From positions 62,001 to 126,000 of the forward strand of contig JAAEMK010000304.1 in the NCBI GenBank assembly GCA_024225635.1: a stretch of DNA of 64,000 nt, written 5' to 3'. This document shows, piece after piece, positions 44,840-54,179 of the stretch. A program made the translations under genes and the position numbers. Position 1 is the first letter of the stretch, and each line of letters opens with the position of its first letter. This DNA comes from Desulfobacteraceae bacterium (lineage in GTDB: Bacteria > Desulfobacterota > Desulfobacteria > Desulfobacterales > Desulfobacteraceae). Under the pieces are notes generated by a model. It ran no database searches. It was given only the letters and a program-made list of their open reading frames with translations, and was not told the origin of the DNA.

Positions 44840-47359
44840 ATGGCGCAAAGAACCAATGCAAAACATAGCTTTATCAACGTTTACAACCACAGGATGATTC
44901 TCATAGGAGCCGTTTCCATCATTATCGTGGGCTATTTCTGGATCATGGATGAAACTGCAAAATTCCGGCAACAATCCCACGAAATAAAACAAGGGTTTAT
45001 CGACACCCAAAAAAAGAGACTTCAAAAAGAGCTTGACGAGGTGTTTGCCTACATCGATTACATGAAAAGCACCACGAAAAACCGGCTCAAGGATTCCATC
45101 AAAAAAAGGGTCTACGAAGCCCATACCCTGGCAACCCACATCCATGGAACCTATAACACAAGGATGAACAAAGAGGATATGAGCAGGCTGATCGTTGAAA
45201 CCCTGCGTCCCATCCGCTTCAACAACGGCAGGGGATACTTCTTTGCAACGGATTTCAACGGGGTGGAACGCCTTTTTGCCGACAAACCCGAAATGGAAGG
45301 AAAAAACGTTCTCTCCATTATGAGTCCCGATAACATCTACATCGTAAAGGAGATGATACGGCTATGCCGGAATACAGGTGAAGGTTTCATCCGGTACAAA
45401 TGGACCAAACCCGACAAAAAGGGAGATCACTTTCCCAAATACGCATTTGTTAAACGGTTTGCCCCCCTGGACTGGTTGATCGGCACCGGCGAATACCTTG
45501 ATGACGTGGAGCAGGATATCCAAAAGGAGGTGCTGGCAAGGATAGAGAATATCCGGTTTGGAGACAATGGGTATGTATTTGTCCTCAACTACGGGGGAAC
45601 ACCCCTGGCGCAGGGATTTCAGCCGCAACTCATCGGAAAGAACCAGTGGGAATTCGAGGACGTCCAGGGAGTCAAGATCGTCCAGGAGATGAAAAAGGCC
45701 ATAGACCAGCCTGAAGGCGGTTTTGTCCGGTACCTGTGGGAACGGCCGGGTAAGAAAACCCCTTCCCCAAAACTCTCTTTTGTCAAAGGCTTTCCGGAAT
45801 GGCAATGGATGATCGGCACCGGCATCTATATGGATCAAATAGATGAAATCATCGCCAAAAGGGAAAAACAACTGGAACAAGCGATCAGAAAAAATATCTT
45901 GAAAATAGTGACCATACTGATTTCCATGCTGGCGCTGGCCGTTCTCACAGGCCGGTGGCTCTCCCGGAAGGTGGAAAAAAATTTCACCGCCTTTGCCCGT
46001 TTTTTTAAAAAGGCCGCAAAGGAGACTGTAAAGATAGATGAAACGTCCCTGGAATTCAGGGAATTCATCCTCCTTGCCAGGTCGGCAAACACCATGGTAA
46101 CCGAAAGGGAGCTTGCCCGGCACCAACTTCAAAAGGCCCGCCAGGATCTGGAGATAAAGGTCGAGGAACGGACGGCAGAGTTAAAGGAGGCAAAGAATTA
46201 TATCAACAGCATCGTCGATTCAATGCCTTCCGTGCTTGTGGGAATCACCCCTGAGGAAAGAGTCGTTCTGTGGAACCTCCAGGCCGAAAAAGCAACAGGC
46301 ATAAAAACGGAAACCGCGACAGGAAAAAACCTTGGGGATGTTTTTCCCCTGCTTGGGGAAGAAAGAGACAAGATCCGCAAGACCCTTATGGAATCCACCC
46401 CCCGGAAAGAGAGCAAACTCCAGCTTGAATTAAAGAATCAAACCCGCTTTGTGGACATCACCATATATCCCGTTGCCACAAACGGCAGCCAAGGGGCCGT
46501 GATCCGCATGGACGACATCACCGACCAGGTGCGCATGGAGGAGATGATGATCCAGTCGGAAAAAATGCTATCCGTGGGAGGACTTGCCGCCGGCATGGCC
46601 CACGAGATCAACAACCCCCTTGCCGGCATGATACAGACCGCAAGTGTCATGGAAAACCGCTTGACCAGCGACACCATGCCGGCTAACCTTGCGGCGGCTG
46701 AAAAGGCCGGCACCAGCATGGAAGCGATCCGAACGTTCATGGAGAAAAGAGAGATCCCCCGCATGATAACGGCCATCAAGGAATCGGGCGCCAGGGTGGC
46801 GGAGATCGTCAGCAACATGCTCAGCTTTGCCCGCAAGGGGGATACCCATAGATCCCCCCAGGATATGTCTGAACTCATGGACAAGACCCTGGAGCTTGCG
46901 TCCACCGACTATGACCTGAAAAGAAAGTACGACTTCCGGCAGATAGAGATCGTGAAAGAGTACCGGGAAAACCTGCCAAAGGTGTTATGCCAGGGGTCCA
47001 AGCTCCAGCAGGTGCTCCTCAACCTCCTCACCAACGGCGCCCAGGCCATGCAGGAGACAAAGAATAAGGAAAGCGGCGAGAGGCAGCGTTTTGTGCTGAG
47101 GCTGTCATATGAAGAAGAAAATAAAATGGTCCGGATCGAAATCGAGGACAACGGCCCCGGCATGGTTGACGCCACCCGCAAACGGGTGTTCGAGCCCTTT
47201 TTCACCACCAAGCCCGAAGGCCTGGGCACGGGCCTTGGGCTCTCGGTATCCTACTTCATCATCACCGAAGACCATGGCGGCACCATGACCGTTGAATCCC
47301 AACCCGGCAAGGGGACAACCTTCATCATCCGCCTCCCATTGAATTGGGGTCAGGCCTAA
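44840..47359 (+). CDS. Sensor histidine kinase with double-Cache sensor and PAS domain
   Basis: 839 aa. TM1 at about 18-36; two Cache modules in the periplasm (NGRGYFFATDFNGVERLFADKPEMEGKN and FGDNGYVFVLNYGGTPLAQGFQP, each closing with WLIGTGEY or WMIGTGIY); TM2 about 354-372; a HAMP-like/coiled-coil stretch; PAS at about 450-560; HisKA with His588; HATPase. From about residue 563 it is nearly identical to the preceding kinase. The stop codon lies inside a REPIN-like fragment. No cognate regulator gene is adjacent. Confidence 0.94.
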   Translation: MAQRTNAKHSFINVYNHRMILIGAVSIIIVGYFWIMDETAKFRQQSHEIKQGFIDTQKKRLQKELDEVFAYIDYMKSTTKNRLKDSIKKRVYEAHTLATHIHGTYNTRMNKEDMSRLIVETLRPIRFNNGRGYFFATDFNGVERLFADKPEMEGKNVLSIMSPDNIYIVKEMIRLCRNTGEGFIRYKWTKPDKKGDHFPKYAFVKRFAPLDWLIGTGEYLDDVEQDIQKEVLARIENIRFGDNGYVFVLNYGGTPLAQGFQPQLIGKNQWEFEDVQGVKIVQEMKKAIDQPEGGFVRYLWERPGKKTPSPKLSFVKGFPEWQWMIGTGIYMDQIDEIIAKREKQLEQAIRKNILKIVTILISMLALAVLTGRWLSRKVEKNFTAFARFFKKAAKETVKIDETSLEFREFILLARSANTMVTERELARHQLQKARQDLEIKVEERTAELKEAKNYINSIVDSMPSVLVGITPEERVVLWNLQAEKATGIKTETATGKNLGDVFPLLGEERDKIRKTLMESTPRKESKLQLELKNQTRFVDITIYPVATNGSQGAVIRMDDITDQVRMEEMMIQSEKMLSVGGLAAGMAHEINNPLAGMIQTASVMENRLTSDTMPANLAAAEKAGTSMEAIRTFMEKREIPRMITAIKESGARVAEIVSNMLSFARKGDTHRSPQDMSELMDKTLELASTDYDLKRKYDFRQIEIVKEYRENLPKVLCQGSKLQQVLLNLLTNGAQAMQETKNKESGERQRFVLRLSYEEENKMVRIEIEDNGPGMVDATRKRVFEPFFTTKPEGLGTGLGLSVSYFIITEDHGGTMTVESQPGKGTTFIIRLPLNWGQA

Positions 47360-47510
47360 CTTATTATAGCTCTTCGCATATGAATTGAGTCCAGTTCTTA
47401 TAATAATTGGTAAAGCAGGTATCAATTCGATTGCGAACGTCTATAGCTTATTGTCGTTATTGAACCTGCTCGAAAAAAAATGTAATGCGGGGGAAGACAA
47501 GTTTGGCTTG
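47346..47510. repeat. REPIN-like repeat, locus 3 (degenerate)
   Basis: GGGGTCAGGCCTAACTTATT (47346-47365) is an end copy; TAGCTTATTGTCGTTATTGA (about 47444-47463) an inner copy; and GGCTTGTTGTCGTGA (about 47505-47519) a further decayed one. Imperfect and split compared with loci 1 and 2. The first copy overlaps the last codons of the kinase. Confidence 0.65.
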
Positions 47511-47537
47511 TTGTCGTGATTCACGTTTGAAGAAGAA

Positions 47538-47574
47538 ATGAACTGCGAAGATATAATATATCATCGCAGTTCAT
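47538..47574 (-). terminator. Terminator of the CsgG-like lipoprotein gene
   Basis: ATGAACTGCGA (47538-47548) pairs with TCGCAGTTCAT (47564-47574), continued inside by GATATA/TATATC with one mismatch. Eight bp after the stop of the minus-strand gene; downstream tract is TTTCTTCTTC. Confidence 0.7.
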
Positions 47575-47581
47575 ATTTATA

Positions 47582-48652
47582 TTATTGCCAATATCTTTGC
47601 AGATACTTTCTTTCCACCAACTTAATGGATTTATCATCTATCTGGTCGTTAATCAGAGAAAAGCTGATCAAGTCGTTTTTATAGGGGATTTTCCTGGGAC
47701 TGGTAAACCGGAAAGTCCGGCTCCTGTCTTTTGTGACAACCACATACTCGAAAAACGTGGTAGACTGATTATAATTCCGTTCTGTCATGACGCCTTGCAA
47801 CCGATCTTGGGCGGCAGCAGGCGAAGCTGCTTGCCGGGAGCCCTGCACCCCAAGCTGGCCGCCGGTTCCAAGCCCACCTTTAACGGTTTGAGCCTTATAG
47901 GATTTAACAGACCTGATCAGATTATTCATGGCGTCCGTAAAAGCCGCAACAATCACTTTTCCCTGGGGGGTCTTTGAATAGGCTCCGGCCGCACCGCCGG
48001 CTACACCGCCAAACACACCTCCCAACAATGAAAAATCAGTATTCCTGGCGCTTCCTTCGGCTGCAGCAAGTTGAACTCCCGAACGGTTTTCTATAAGCGT
48101 TAAAACAGTACTGGCGTCACTGTGTTTGAATCCGCCTGCCACGGCACCAGCCACAGGGCCCAGCAGGCCGCCGATCAATGCCCCGGCTCCGCCGGTATCC
48201 TTGGCGCTGAATGTAATGGATGGTGTAACCGTATAATCGGCGGCAACCATCTGGCCCTTCCCGAAATTTGAGCCGCTCCGCATTTCGCCGGATTGCATCA
48301 GTTCCCGCTCCCGCATCATCTGCTGCATGGCCTTGCCCCGTTCAACAATGACAAAGCAATTGGACTGCTGGGCCAACAGGCGGATAACGGGAATTGTGGA
48401 AGGCAGACTTAAATCTTGTGTCAAATGCTCGTACCAACTTTCCGATTTGTCTTCAAAAATCGCCAGTGTTCCCAGCGAAGCACTGCAACGTTCCAACCCA
48501 CTGTTGGCATCCTGGGCATTGGCACCGCCCGCAGACCCGGTCGCCACTGTTTTGGCCCCCTGGGAACCAGTTGACATGGATGACATGCACCCTGTCAGCA
48601 AAAATAGTAAAACGCACAAACTTACCGGAAAAAAGGCTCTTTTTCTACCCAT
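47582..48652 (-). CDS. CsgG/HfaB-like outer-membrane lipoprotein
   Basis: 356 aa. Start set at ATG 48650-48652 because it opens a lipoprotein signal peptide (MGRKRAFFPVSLCVLLFLLTGC, lipobox LTGC, lipidated Cys22); the frame runs 30 codons further up without signal features. After a Ser/Gly-rich spacer comes a CsgG-like domain (GTLAIFEDKSESWYEHLT, FVIVERGKAMQQMMRERELM, VAADYTVTPSITF) and two glycine-rich segments (GGLLGPVAGAVAGG, GGVFGGVAGGAAGA). Possibly a secretion or cell-wall-synthesis helper; exact role unknown. Confidence 0.82.
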   Translation of the reverse strand: MGRKRAFFPVSLCVLLFLLTGCMSSMSTGSQGAKTVATGSAGGANAQDANSGLERCSASLGTLAIFEDKSESWYEHLTQDLSLPSTIPVIRLLAQQSNCFVIVERGKAMQQMMRERELMQSGEMRSGSNFGKGQMVAADYTVTPSITFSAKDTGGAGALIGGLLGPVAGAVAGGFKHSDASTVLTLIENRSGVQLAAAEGSARNTDFSLLGGVFGGVAGGAAGAYSKTPQGKVIVAAFTDAMNNLIRSVKSYKAQTVKGGLGTGGQLGVQGSRQAASPAAAQDRLQGVMTERNYNQSTTFFEYVVVTKDRSRTFRFTSPRKIPYKNDLISFSLINDQIDDKSIKLVERKYLQRYWQ

Positions 48653-48843
48653 TTGAATAGTCTCCACTAAATTTCGGTTCTTAGGATGGTTAAGCTTACA
48701 AACGGCGATTATATTTCCATCGGACCCACCACGACAGGCCATGAAACTCGAAATAATTTAGAATAGATAAGAATAGATATAGGATAAAAAAACTCTTATT
48801 GTCAAGGCAAGAAAAAAGCAACAGGAACAAATAGACTCCGGAG

Positions 48844-49698
48844 CTAATAGCCGCTAACGGCGCTACAGGATTTGCCGGAGCTGTTTTCATCCTCGCCGGT
48901 TTCAAGGCCCAAATGGGTTCGAACCTGACGGATATCATTGGCATCCACCATCCATGAGCCGTCCCCGGCAAGGACCAGGGGAACAAAATCAATGCCTGCT
49001 GAGCGAAAAAACGCCTCTGTCCTTGCGAACAACAGATCTGCCTGTTCACAGGAAGATTCGGGCTCGATCAGTTCTATTTCGGTATAGTCCCGGTAGGAAT
49101 ATTTATTGCATACAGCCTGGGCGGCCATGTCACGGCTCCGGGCCCCAAGAACCGGATAAAGAATAACTTTTACTTCCATCCCTGAATCCAGGGCAGCCAG
49201 CTCAAGTTTGGGCAACAGGTCCCTGCATTGGGAGCAATCGGGATCTGTGACCACATAGAAAAAGCCCATGGCCTGCTCAGGTTTAAAGGACTGAAAAACG
49301 AATTGTTCCAAAGCATTGATATTTTTCTTAAAAAAGGATTTTAGATTCTCCTTTTTCAAAGCTTTTTCTTGCGCGAGACGTTTTTTTTCTTTGTCAACCA
49401 CATCCGGAATGTTCTTCATGGTTTCCCGGGTTATGGATCTGCCGTTTTTAAAAAGCTGACCTGCAAAGATAAAATCCTTGCCTGCATAAACCGGAACCAG
49501 GCTGTCGTTAATGTTAAGAATCACTTCACACAATTGCCCGTTTTCCCGCTTCAAAACCATTTTTGCGTTATCGGGCAGGGGGATATGAGTCCCGATCCAC
49601 TCAATATCCACGTGTTTGCATACAGAATCCGCAAAAACGGTTGTTGCTGCTGCCCCAAGCACGATAAACCCCAAGACGATCTTGTATATTTGATTCAT
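48844..49698 (-). CDS. DsbC/DsbG-like periplasmic thioredoxin-fold protein
   Basis: 284 aa. Signal peptide (1-23, cleavage after VFA). An N-terminal part (24-135) may be the dimerisation region with a lysine-rich helix; the thioredoxin fold starts near FYVVTDPDCSQC, the active CxxC being C155/C158, in the DsbC context TDPDCxxC. Further cysteines at AVCNKYSY and SSCEQAD parallel the second DsbC pair. Probable disulfide isomerase/reductase of the envelope. Confidence 0.8.
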   Translation of the reverse strand: MNQIYKIVLGFIVLGAAATTVFADSVCKHVDIEWIGTHIPLPDNAKMVLKRENGQLCEVILNINDSLVPVYAGKDFIFAGQLFKNGRSITRETMKNIPDVVDKEKKRLAQEKALKKENLKSFFKKNINALEQFVFQSFKPEQAMGFFYVVTDPDCSQCRDLLPKLELAALDSGMEVKVILYPVLGARSRDMAAQAVCNKYSYRDYTEIELIEPESSCEQADLLFARTEAFFRSAGIDFVPLVLAGDGSWMVDANDIRQVRTHLGLETGEDENSSGKSCSAVSGY

Positions 49699-49862
49699 TC
49701 GCGCAATTTATCAACAAGCAGAACCAAAAGCAATACCATTTCCCCAAAACAACCGTATAGGAATTTCTCGGAAATACGGCCTGAAAGGAAGCTTGAACCA
49801 GATAAAAAACTGAATTTTAAAAGACGAATGGTCCCGGGCTGGGAGGATTGAAGAGACGGGAA

Positions 49863-49890
49863 GGCCGGACTTTCAGGTAAAAGTCCGGCC
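49863..49890 (-). terminator. Hairpin terminator after the outer-membrane-type gene
   Basis: GGCCGGACTT (49863-49872) pairs with AAGTCCGGCC (49881-49890), 8-nt loop; weak T-tract on either side. Confidence 0.5.
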
Positions 49891-49905
49891 CTGTATTTCA
49901 GAGGT

Positions 49906-50805
49906 TTAGAATATCTTTGTCAGGGTCAATGCGGTTGTACTGCCTTCGGACCGGTCTTTTGCGTCAAATTCCCACAGCGTTCGCAAAGAAAGAGCCATCT
50001 TGAACCGGGGCAGAAAGACACTCACCTCCGGCCCCGCGGCATGGACCCGGTCATGGCTATCCCTGACGATGGCATCGTCTCCGGAATCATCGGTCACCTG
50101 CCATTGACTGTATCCGGCTATCCCGGCTTCCCAGACCTTTGCAAAGGATTTTCCGATTCCCCACTCAAAGTGAAAATCGTCCCCGGGGGTAAAATCGTCA
50201 TCTTCCCGGTCCGAATGGATCTCGTACCGTCCAAGCAGTGACGCGGACCAGGTCTTTGCCCTGTCAAGGTAGAGGGTTCCCCCAAAGGTGGCCATGGTGG
50301 TCCAGTACCCCTTTCCCGGGGAGGCTGCGTCGGTTTTATCATAGCTTCCGGTGGGAAGATAGGCCGCAAGGGCAAGGGCGGCATCATAACGGGGTCCGTG
50401 CCAGGCAAGCCCGACGGGCTCGATGCAGATGTCTCCCAGGCCGAACTCCCGGTCATCCACCCCAACGGCCTTGATGGCGATGTCGGTGTTAACAAGGGGG
50501 ATGGTGGCATCCATGAAAACATCGGCCCCAAGAAATTTCTTGTCCGTCACCCAGATGAACCTGTTGGCGACGGCAAAAACCGTGACATCAAAACCCACAT
50601 CCAGCCCGTTGCCGCTCCTGTCCATGAGCTCACCGGCATCATAAAAGACATTGTACATGCGGTAATACATCCCCGGAGGAGCTACAGACCCGCCCTTAAT
50701 GCCCTCCACACCGCTGACATAGTGATTGTTGGCGCCTGCAAATAAAATTCCGGGCATGAGGGTTGCGGCGAGTAAAACAAACATCAGCACAAACGTTTTT
50801 TTCAT
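49906..50805 (-). CDS. Outer-membrane SphA/phenol-MetA-type protein
   Basis: 299 aa. Signal peptide MKKTFVLMFVLLAATLMPGILFA then an all-beta pattern of alternating strands (VFDVTVFAVANRFIWVT, AALALAAYLPTGSY, GGTLYLDRAKTWSASLLGRYEIHSD, EVSVFLPRFKMALSLRTLWEFDA) ending in a Phe, as outer-membrane barrels do. Matches the family annotated as meta-pathway phenol degradation-like transporters. Substrate unknown. Confidence 0.8.
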   Translation of the reverse strand: MKKTFVLMFVLLAATLMPGILFAGANNHYVSGVEGIKGGSVAPPGMYYRMYNVFYDAGELMDRSGNGLDVGFDVTVFAVANRFIWVTDKKFLGADVFMDATIPLVNTDIAIKAVGVDDREFGLGDICIEPVGLAWHGPRYDAALALAAYLPTGSYDKTDAASPGKGYWTTMATFGGTLYLDRAKTWSASLLGRYEIHSDREDDDFTPGDDFHFEWGIGKSFAKVWEAGIAGYSQWQVTDDSGDDAIVRDSHDRVHAAGPEVSVFLPRFKMALSLRTLWEFDAKDRSEGSTTALTLTKIF

Positions 50806-50833
50806 TTTTCTCCCTTTAATTGATCAACGATTG

Positions 50834-51664
50834 TCAGCTCTGGGGGATCACATAATTGGGTCCCGCGATGAGCAGATTATTGGTCAGGGTGGACTGGACC
50901 ATCTCCATGGTGCTGCCGAACAGCATCTCCTTGACAAGGCCGTGGCCGTACGCGCCGAGTACGGCAAGGGCGTTGTGGGGCACCTCATAGAGATTGTGCT
51001 CGAACTTTCCCTGGTTAAAGAAATACCACTTTCTGACAGCGTCCTTTACCTGGCCGGCAAGGCCGCTCTCTTCCAGGATAGCGGTAAAGTGCTCCTTTTC
51101 GTACTTGCCGCCCTGGGTAAAGAGATCCAGGGGTTTTCCCGTGATTCTGCTCAAATGAAGGCCCAGCTTCAGGGCCTTGACCGCATTGGCGGACCCCCCG
51201 AAAAAGACCATGATGCTCTGCCACTCCTTGAACTGGCTGCTTGGCATGAGCACGGGAAACCTTGCCGAATTGATGATCCGCCTCACCTTGGGGCCGATGT
51301 GGCCGAGACTGATCTTGGTGGTAAGATCACTGATGCTCCTGGGACAGCACATGAAATCAAAATCAACGGGCAGGTCGGGCAGGGTCGAAGCGGTAAAGTT
51401 CATTGGCCCGATGAACCTGGGTTTGACCCCGGCCTCGGCGGCAAGGGCTGTAGCATGCTCCTTTGCCGTTTCGGGCTGGGTCAGGTAGGAATCGTCAAGA
51501 TCCACCTGGACCACATCGTTTTCATAATACATGAGGAACTTGATATATTCCGGGATGTAAATATTGATGGACGCCCGGGACTGCTTGCAGAAATAGAGCG
51601 ACTGCATGAGTATCTCCCTTCCAAGGGGAGTGTTCCTGAACACATGAAAAAGAGTTGTTTCCAT
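50834..51664 (-). CDS. Universal stress protein family (tandem Usp)
   Basis: 276 aa, two Usp-like halves. The second half has GSANAVKALKLGLHLSRITGK, VLGAYGHGLVKEMLFGSTMEMVQSTLTNNLLI, the standard Usp G-x2-G-x9-G nucleotide motif region; the first half is more diverged. Encoded 8 bp after the CLC channel and likely cotranscribed with it and the HTH-EIIA gene. Cytoplasmic. Confidence 0.88.
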   Translation of the reverse strand: METTLFHVFRNTPLGREILMQSLYFCKQSRASINIYIPEYIKFLMYYENDVVQVDLDDSYLTQPETAKEHATALAAEAGVKPRFIGPMNFTASTLPDLPVDFDFMCCPRSISDLTTKISLGHIGPKVRRIINSARFPVLMPSSQFKEWQSIMVFFGGSANAVKALKLGLHLSRITGKPLDLFTQGGKYEKEHFTAILEESGLAGQVKDAVRKWYFFNQGKFEHNLYEVPHNALAVLGAYGHGLVKEMLFGSTMEMVQSTLTNNLLIAGPNYVIPQS

Positions 51665-51672
51665 AAATTCTC

Positions 51673-53403
51673 CTAAAAAGCCTGGGACGTCTGGACGTTG
51701 AGTTCGTCCCTGTATTTATCCAGAAGGGTTGCCTTGGAAACCATGCCCACAAACCGGTTGTTGCTCACCACCGGCATGCTGAACAAGTGTTTGGCATCCA
51801 TTGTCTCTAAAACCTCTGAAAGGTTGTCATCATAATGAACGGTTTCCGGGTTTGAATCCATGATCTGCTCAATAAACACGGTGTCATACATCACCGTGTT
51901 GAAAAGGTAAGGCCGGATGTGCTCCAACCGGATCATTCCAAGAAACCTGCCGGTCTCTTCATCCTCCACCGGGAAATAGTTCCGGGTGGAGCGCTTTATG
52001 ATATGCAGGAACTCCCTGAGCAGCATGTGGGGAGATACGGCAATGCAGTCCCGCTCGATCACCTCCCGGATGCTGATGTCGGCCAGCACCCTGGAATCGG
52101 TTCCAGGCCGCAAAAGCTCTCCCCTCTCCTTCAGGTCCTTGTGATAAAAGGAGGCCGGCTCAAAATAATGGGTAATGGTGGTGGAGATGGCGGATACGAT
52201 GATCAGGGGAAGCATCACCTCATAGCTGCCCGTGATCTCCAGGATCAGAAAAATCCCGGTCAGGGGCGCCTGGAGGATGCCGCTGATCATTCCGGCCATG
52301 CCCAGAAGGGCGAAACACCCCTCGTTTACCAGCATGGCCGAGGGAAAGGCAAACACGGCAAAGCGGTGAAAGGCAAGGCCCGCAAAGCTTCCAATGACAA
52401 GACAGGGAGCGAAGATGCCCCCGGACCCGCCCCACCCCAGGGTCAGGGAAGTGGCAAAGATCTTTGCCAGAAAGGCGATGGCGGCGATTCCCAATCCGCC
52501 CTTGAACACCCCCTGGATCATGGCGTGGATGGAATGGTACCCCTCCCCCATCACCTCGGGCACCACAAAGCCCAACAGTCCCACGGCGCATCCGCCAATA
52601 CCGGCCCTCACCCACATGGGCACCTTGACCTTGGAGGAGACACCGTGCATCCGACGGAGGGTCCGGGTGAGCAGGACCGAAGCAAAGGCCGCCACAACGG
52701 CGAGCCCCAGGCTTGCAAAGAGGTCCACGCCGGTGATGTGAAAACCGCTGCTCTCAAACGCGATGGAGTTGCCCTGGAGTATCCTGGAGATCTCGGCACC
52801 GGCCACGGCGGCCACGGCAATGGGAATGATGTTGACCATGGACCACTCGCCCAGGATGATCTCCATGGTAAAGATAATCCCGGTCAGTGGGGCGTTGAAA
52901 ATACCGGCAATGGCGCCTGCGGCGCCGCACCCCACCAGGGTTGTCCGCTGGCGGTCGTTAAGGAAAAAGAACCGGGCGATTGTTGAGCCGATGGCGGCCC
53001 CACTCATGACAACCGGGGCTTCCGGACCTGCCGATCCGCCGCTGCCGATGGTGAGGCAACTGGAGATGAGCCGGGTGAAACTGGACCGGAACCGCAACAG
53101 CCCCCCATACCTGGAGACGCTGTAGATCACCTCGGGCACCCCGTGGCCGGCCCCCTCTTTCATGATCTTCTCAAGAAAGATCGAGGATGCCATGGCCCCT
53201 GCGGCCGGAAGAAGAAACGCCCACCAGAGGTGGCGCAAATGGTGAAGCCCCTCGAGCATGAACACCAGGGAACGGTTGAGTCCGATGGCGGCAAGGCCGC
53301 TGCAAAGTCCTACGATAACGCCGATGGAGATCAGCAGAAGCCTGTCGTCCATGCGGAAAAACGGAAGCCTGGCCGGATAGCGCCAGGAGATTAATTTTTT
53401 CAT
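51673..53403 (-). CDS. CLC-type chloride channel/antiporter with C-terminal CBS pair
   Basis: 576 aa. Transmembrane CLC core (about 20-440) with GSGGSAGPEAPVV carrying the gating Glu128, GWGGSGGIFAPCLVIGSFAGL, and GMISGILQAPLTGIFLILEIT. Two CBS domains follow (about 455-575: IREVIERDCIAVSPHM, QIMDSNPETVHYDDNLSEVLE). CBS domains may bind nucleotides to gate transport. Downstream of the HTH-EIIA gene (9 bp) and upstream of Usp. Confidence 0.94.
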   Translation of the reverse strand: MKKLISWRYPARLPFFRMDDRLLLISIGVIVGLCSGLAAIGLNRSLVFMLEGLHHLRHLWWAFLLPAAGAMASSIFLEKIMKEGAGHGVPEVIYSVSRYGGLLRFRSSFTRLISSCLTIGSGGSAGPEAPVVMSGAAIGSTIARFFFLNDRQRTTLVGCGAAGAIAGIFNAPLTGIIFTMEIILGEWSMVNIIPIAVAAVAGAEISRILQGNSIAFESSGFHITGVDLFASLGLAVVAAFASVLLTRTLRRMHGVSSKVKVPMWVRAGIGGCAVGLLGFVVPEVMGEGYHSIHAMIQGVFKGGLGIAAIAFLAKIFATSLTLGWGGSGGIFAPCLVIGSFAGLAFHRFAVFAFPSAMLVNEGCFALLGMAGMISGILQAPLTGIFLILEITGSYEVMLPLIIVSAISTTITHYFEPASFYHKDLKERGELLRPGTDSRVLADISIREVIERDCIAVSPHMLLREFLHIIKRSTRNYFPVEDEETGRFLGMIRLEHIRPYLFNTVMYDTVFIEQIMDSNPETVHYDDNLSEVLETMDAKHLFSMPVVSNNRFVGMVSKATLLDKYRDELNVQTSQAF

Positions 53404-53412
53404 TGTCTGTGC

Positions 53413-54099
53413 CTAGATTCCCTTGCTTTCTATCGTTGCTTCCATTTTTTTTACCATGTCCAGCAAGTCCTCTTCATTTGGACAGGTCTTCAAGAACCGC
53501 ACAAAGGAATCCTCCCGGAGGCAGTAGGAAAGCCGTGACAACAGATTGAGATGATCTTCGATGGAGGGGTTCAACAGTAGAAACAGCACAAACACAGGCA
53601 GGTCATCGATGGACTTGAAATCAACGGGCTTTTCAAGGAAGCAGGTTATGATCATGGGCGTCTCAACCCCCTGATCCAATGGATTTCTCGGGTGGGGAAT
53701 GGCAACCCCCTTGCCCACCCCGGTGGAGATGAGCTCCTCCCTTGCCAAAAGCTGGGTATAGAGTTCCTGTGCAATCCCGGTGGAAAGGCCGGGGACCAGG
53801 TCAACACACGCCTTTAGAACCGTTTCCGTGGTCGAACCGCCAACCCCGGAAAAACAGCCCCCCTGCTCCATGGCGGTTGCGAGCATGCAGCTGCCCCCAT
53901 CCTGTTCGTTTCCGGTTCCCTGGGTTGAAACCGTGTAGGTACGGCGCTGGGACACGGCCCACCGCTTGAGTTCAGGTTCGTTGAATATCCCGTCATTCCC
54001 CCGTTTTTTTACGGGGATTCGCCCCTGCCTGATCCAACGCTCCAGGGTATCGAGGTTCAATTCCAGGCGCCGGGCAATCTCATCTATGGTTAACTTCAT
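53413..54099 (-). CDS. HTH-EIIA(Ntr) fusion protein
   Basis: 228 aa. N-terminal MerR/excisionase-type helix-turn-helix (1-50: LTIDEIARRLELNLDTLERWIRQGRIPVKK), a linker, then a PTS EIIA-Ntr domain (85-228) with phospho-acceptor His136 in GVAIPHPRNP. The combination suggests a DNA-binding protein whose activity is tuned by phosphorylation. First gene of the unit with the CLC channel and Usp. Confidence 0.88.
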   Translation of the reverse strand: MKLTIDEIARRLELNLDTLERWIRQGRIPVKKRGNDGIFNEPELKRWAVSQRRTYTVSTQGTGNEQDGGSCMLATAMEQGGCFSGVGGSTTETVLKACVDLVPGLSTGIAQELYTQLLAREELISTGVGKGVAIPHPRNPLDQGVETPMIITCFLEKPVDFKSIDDLPVFVLFLLLNPSIEDHLNLLSRLSYCLREDSFVRFLKTCPNEEDLLDMVKKMEATIESKGI

Positions 54100-54179
54100 A
54101 AATATCTATCCGCAATCCGGTATTTTACGGTACCGGACCGTATGGTTAAATTAATGTTCAATAAATATGTAAATATGTC

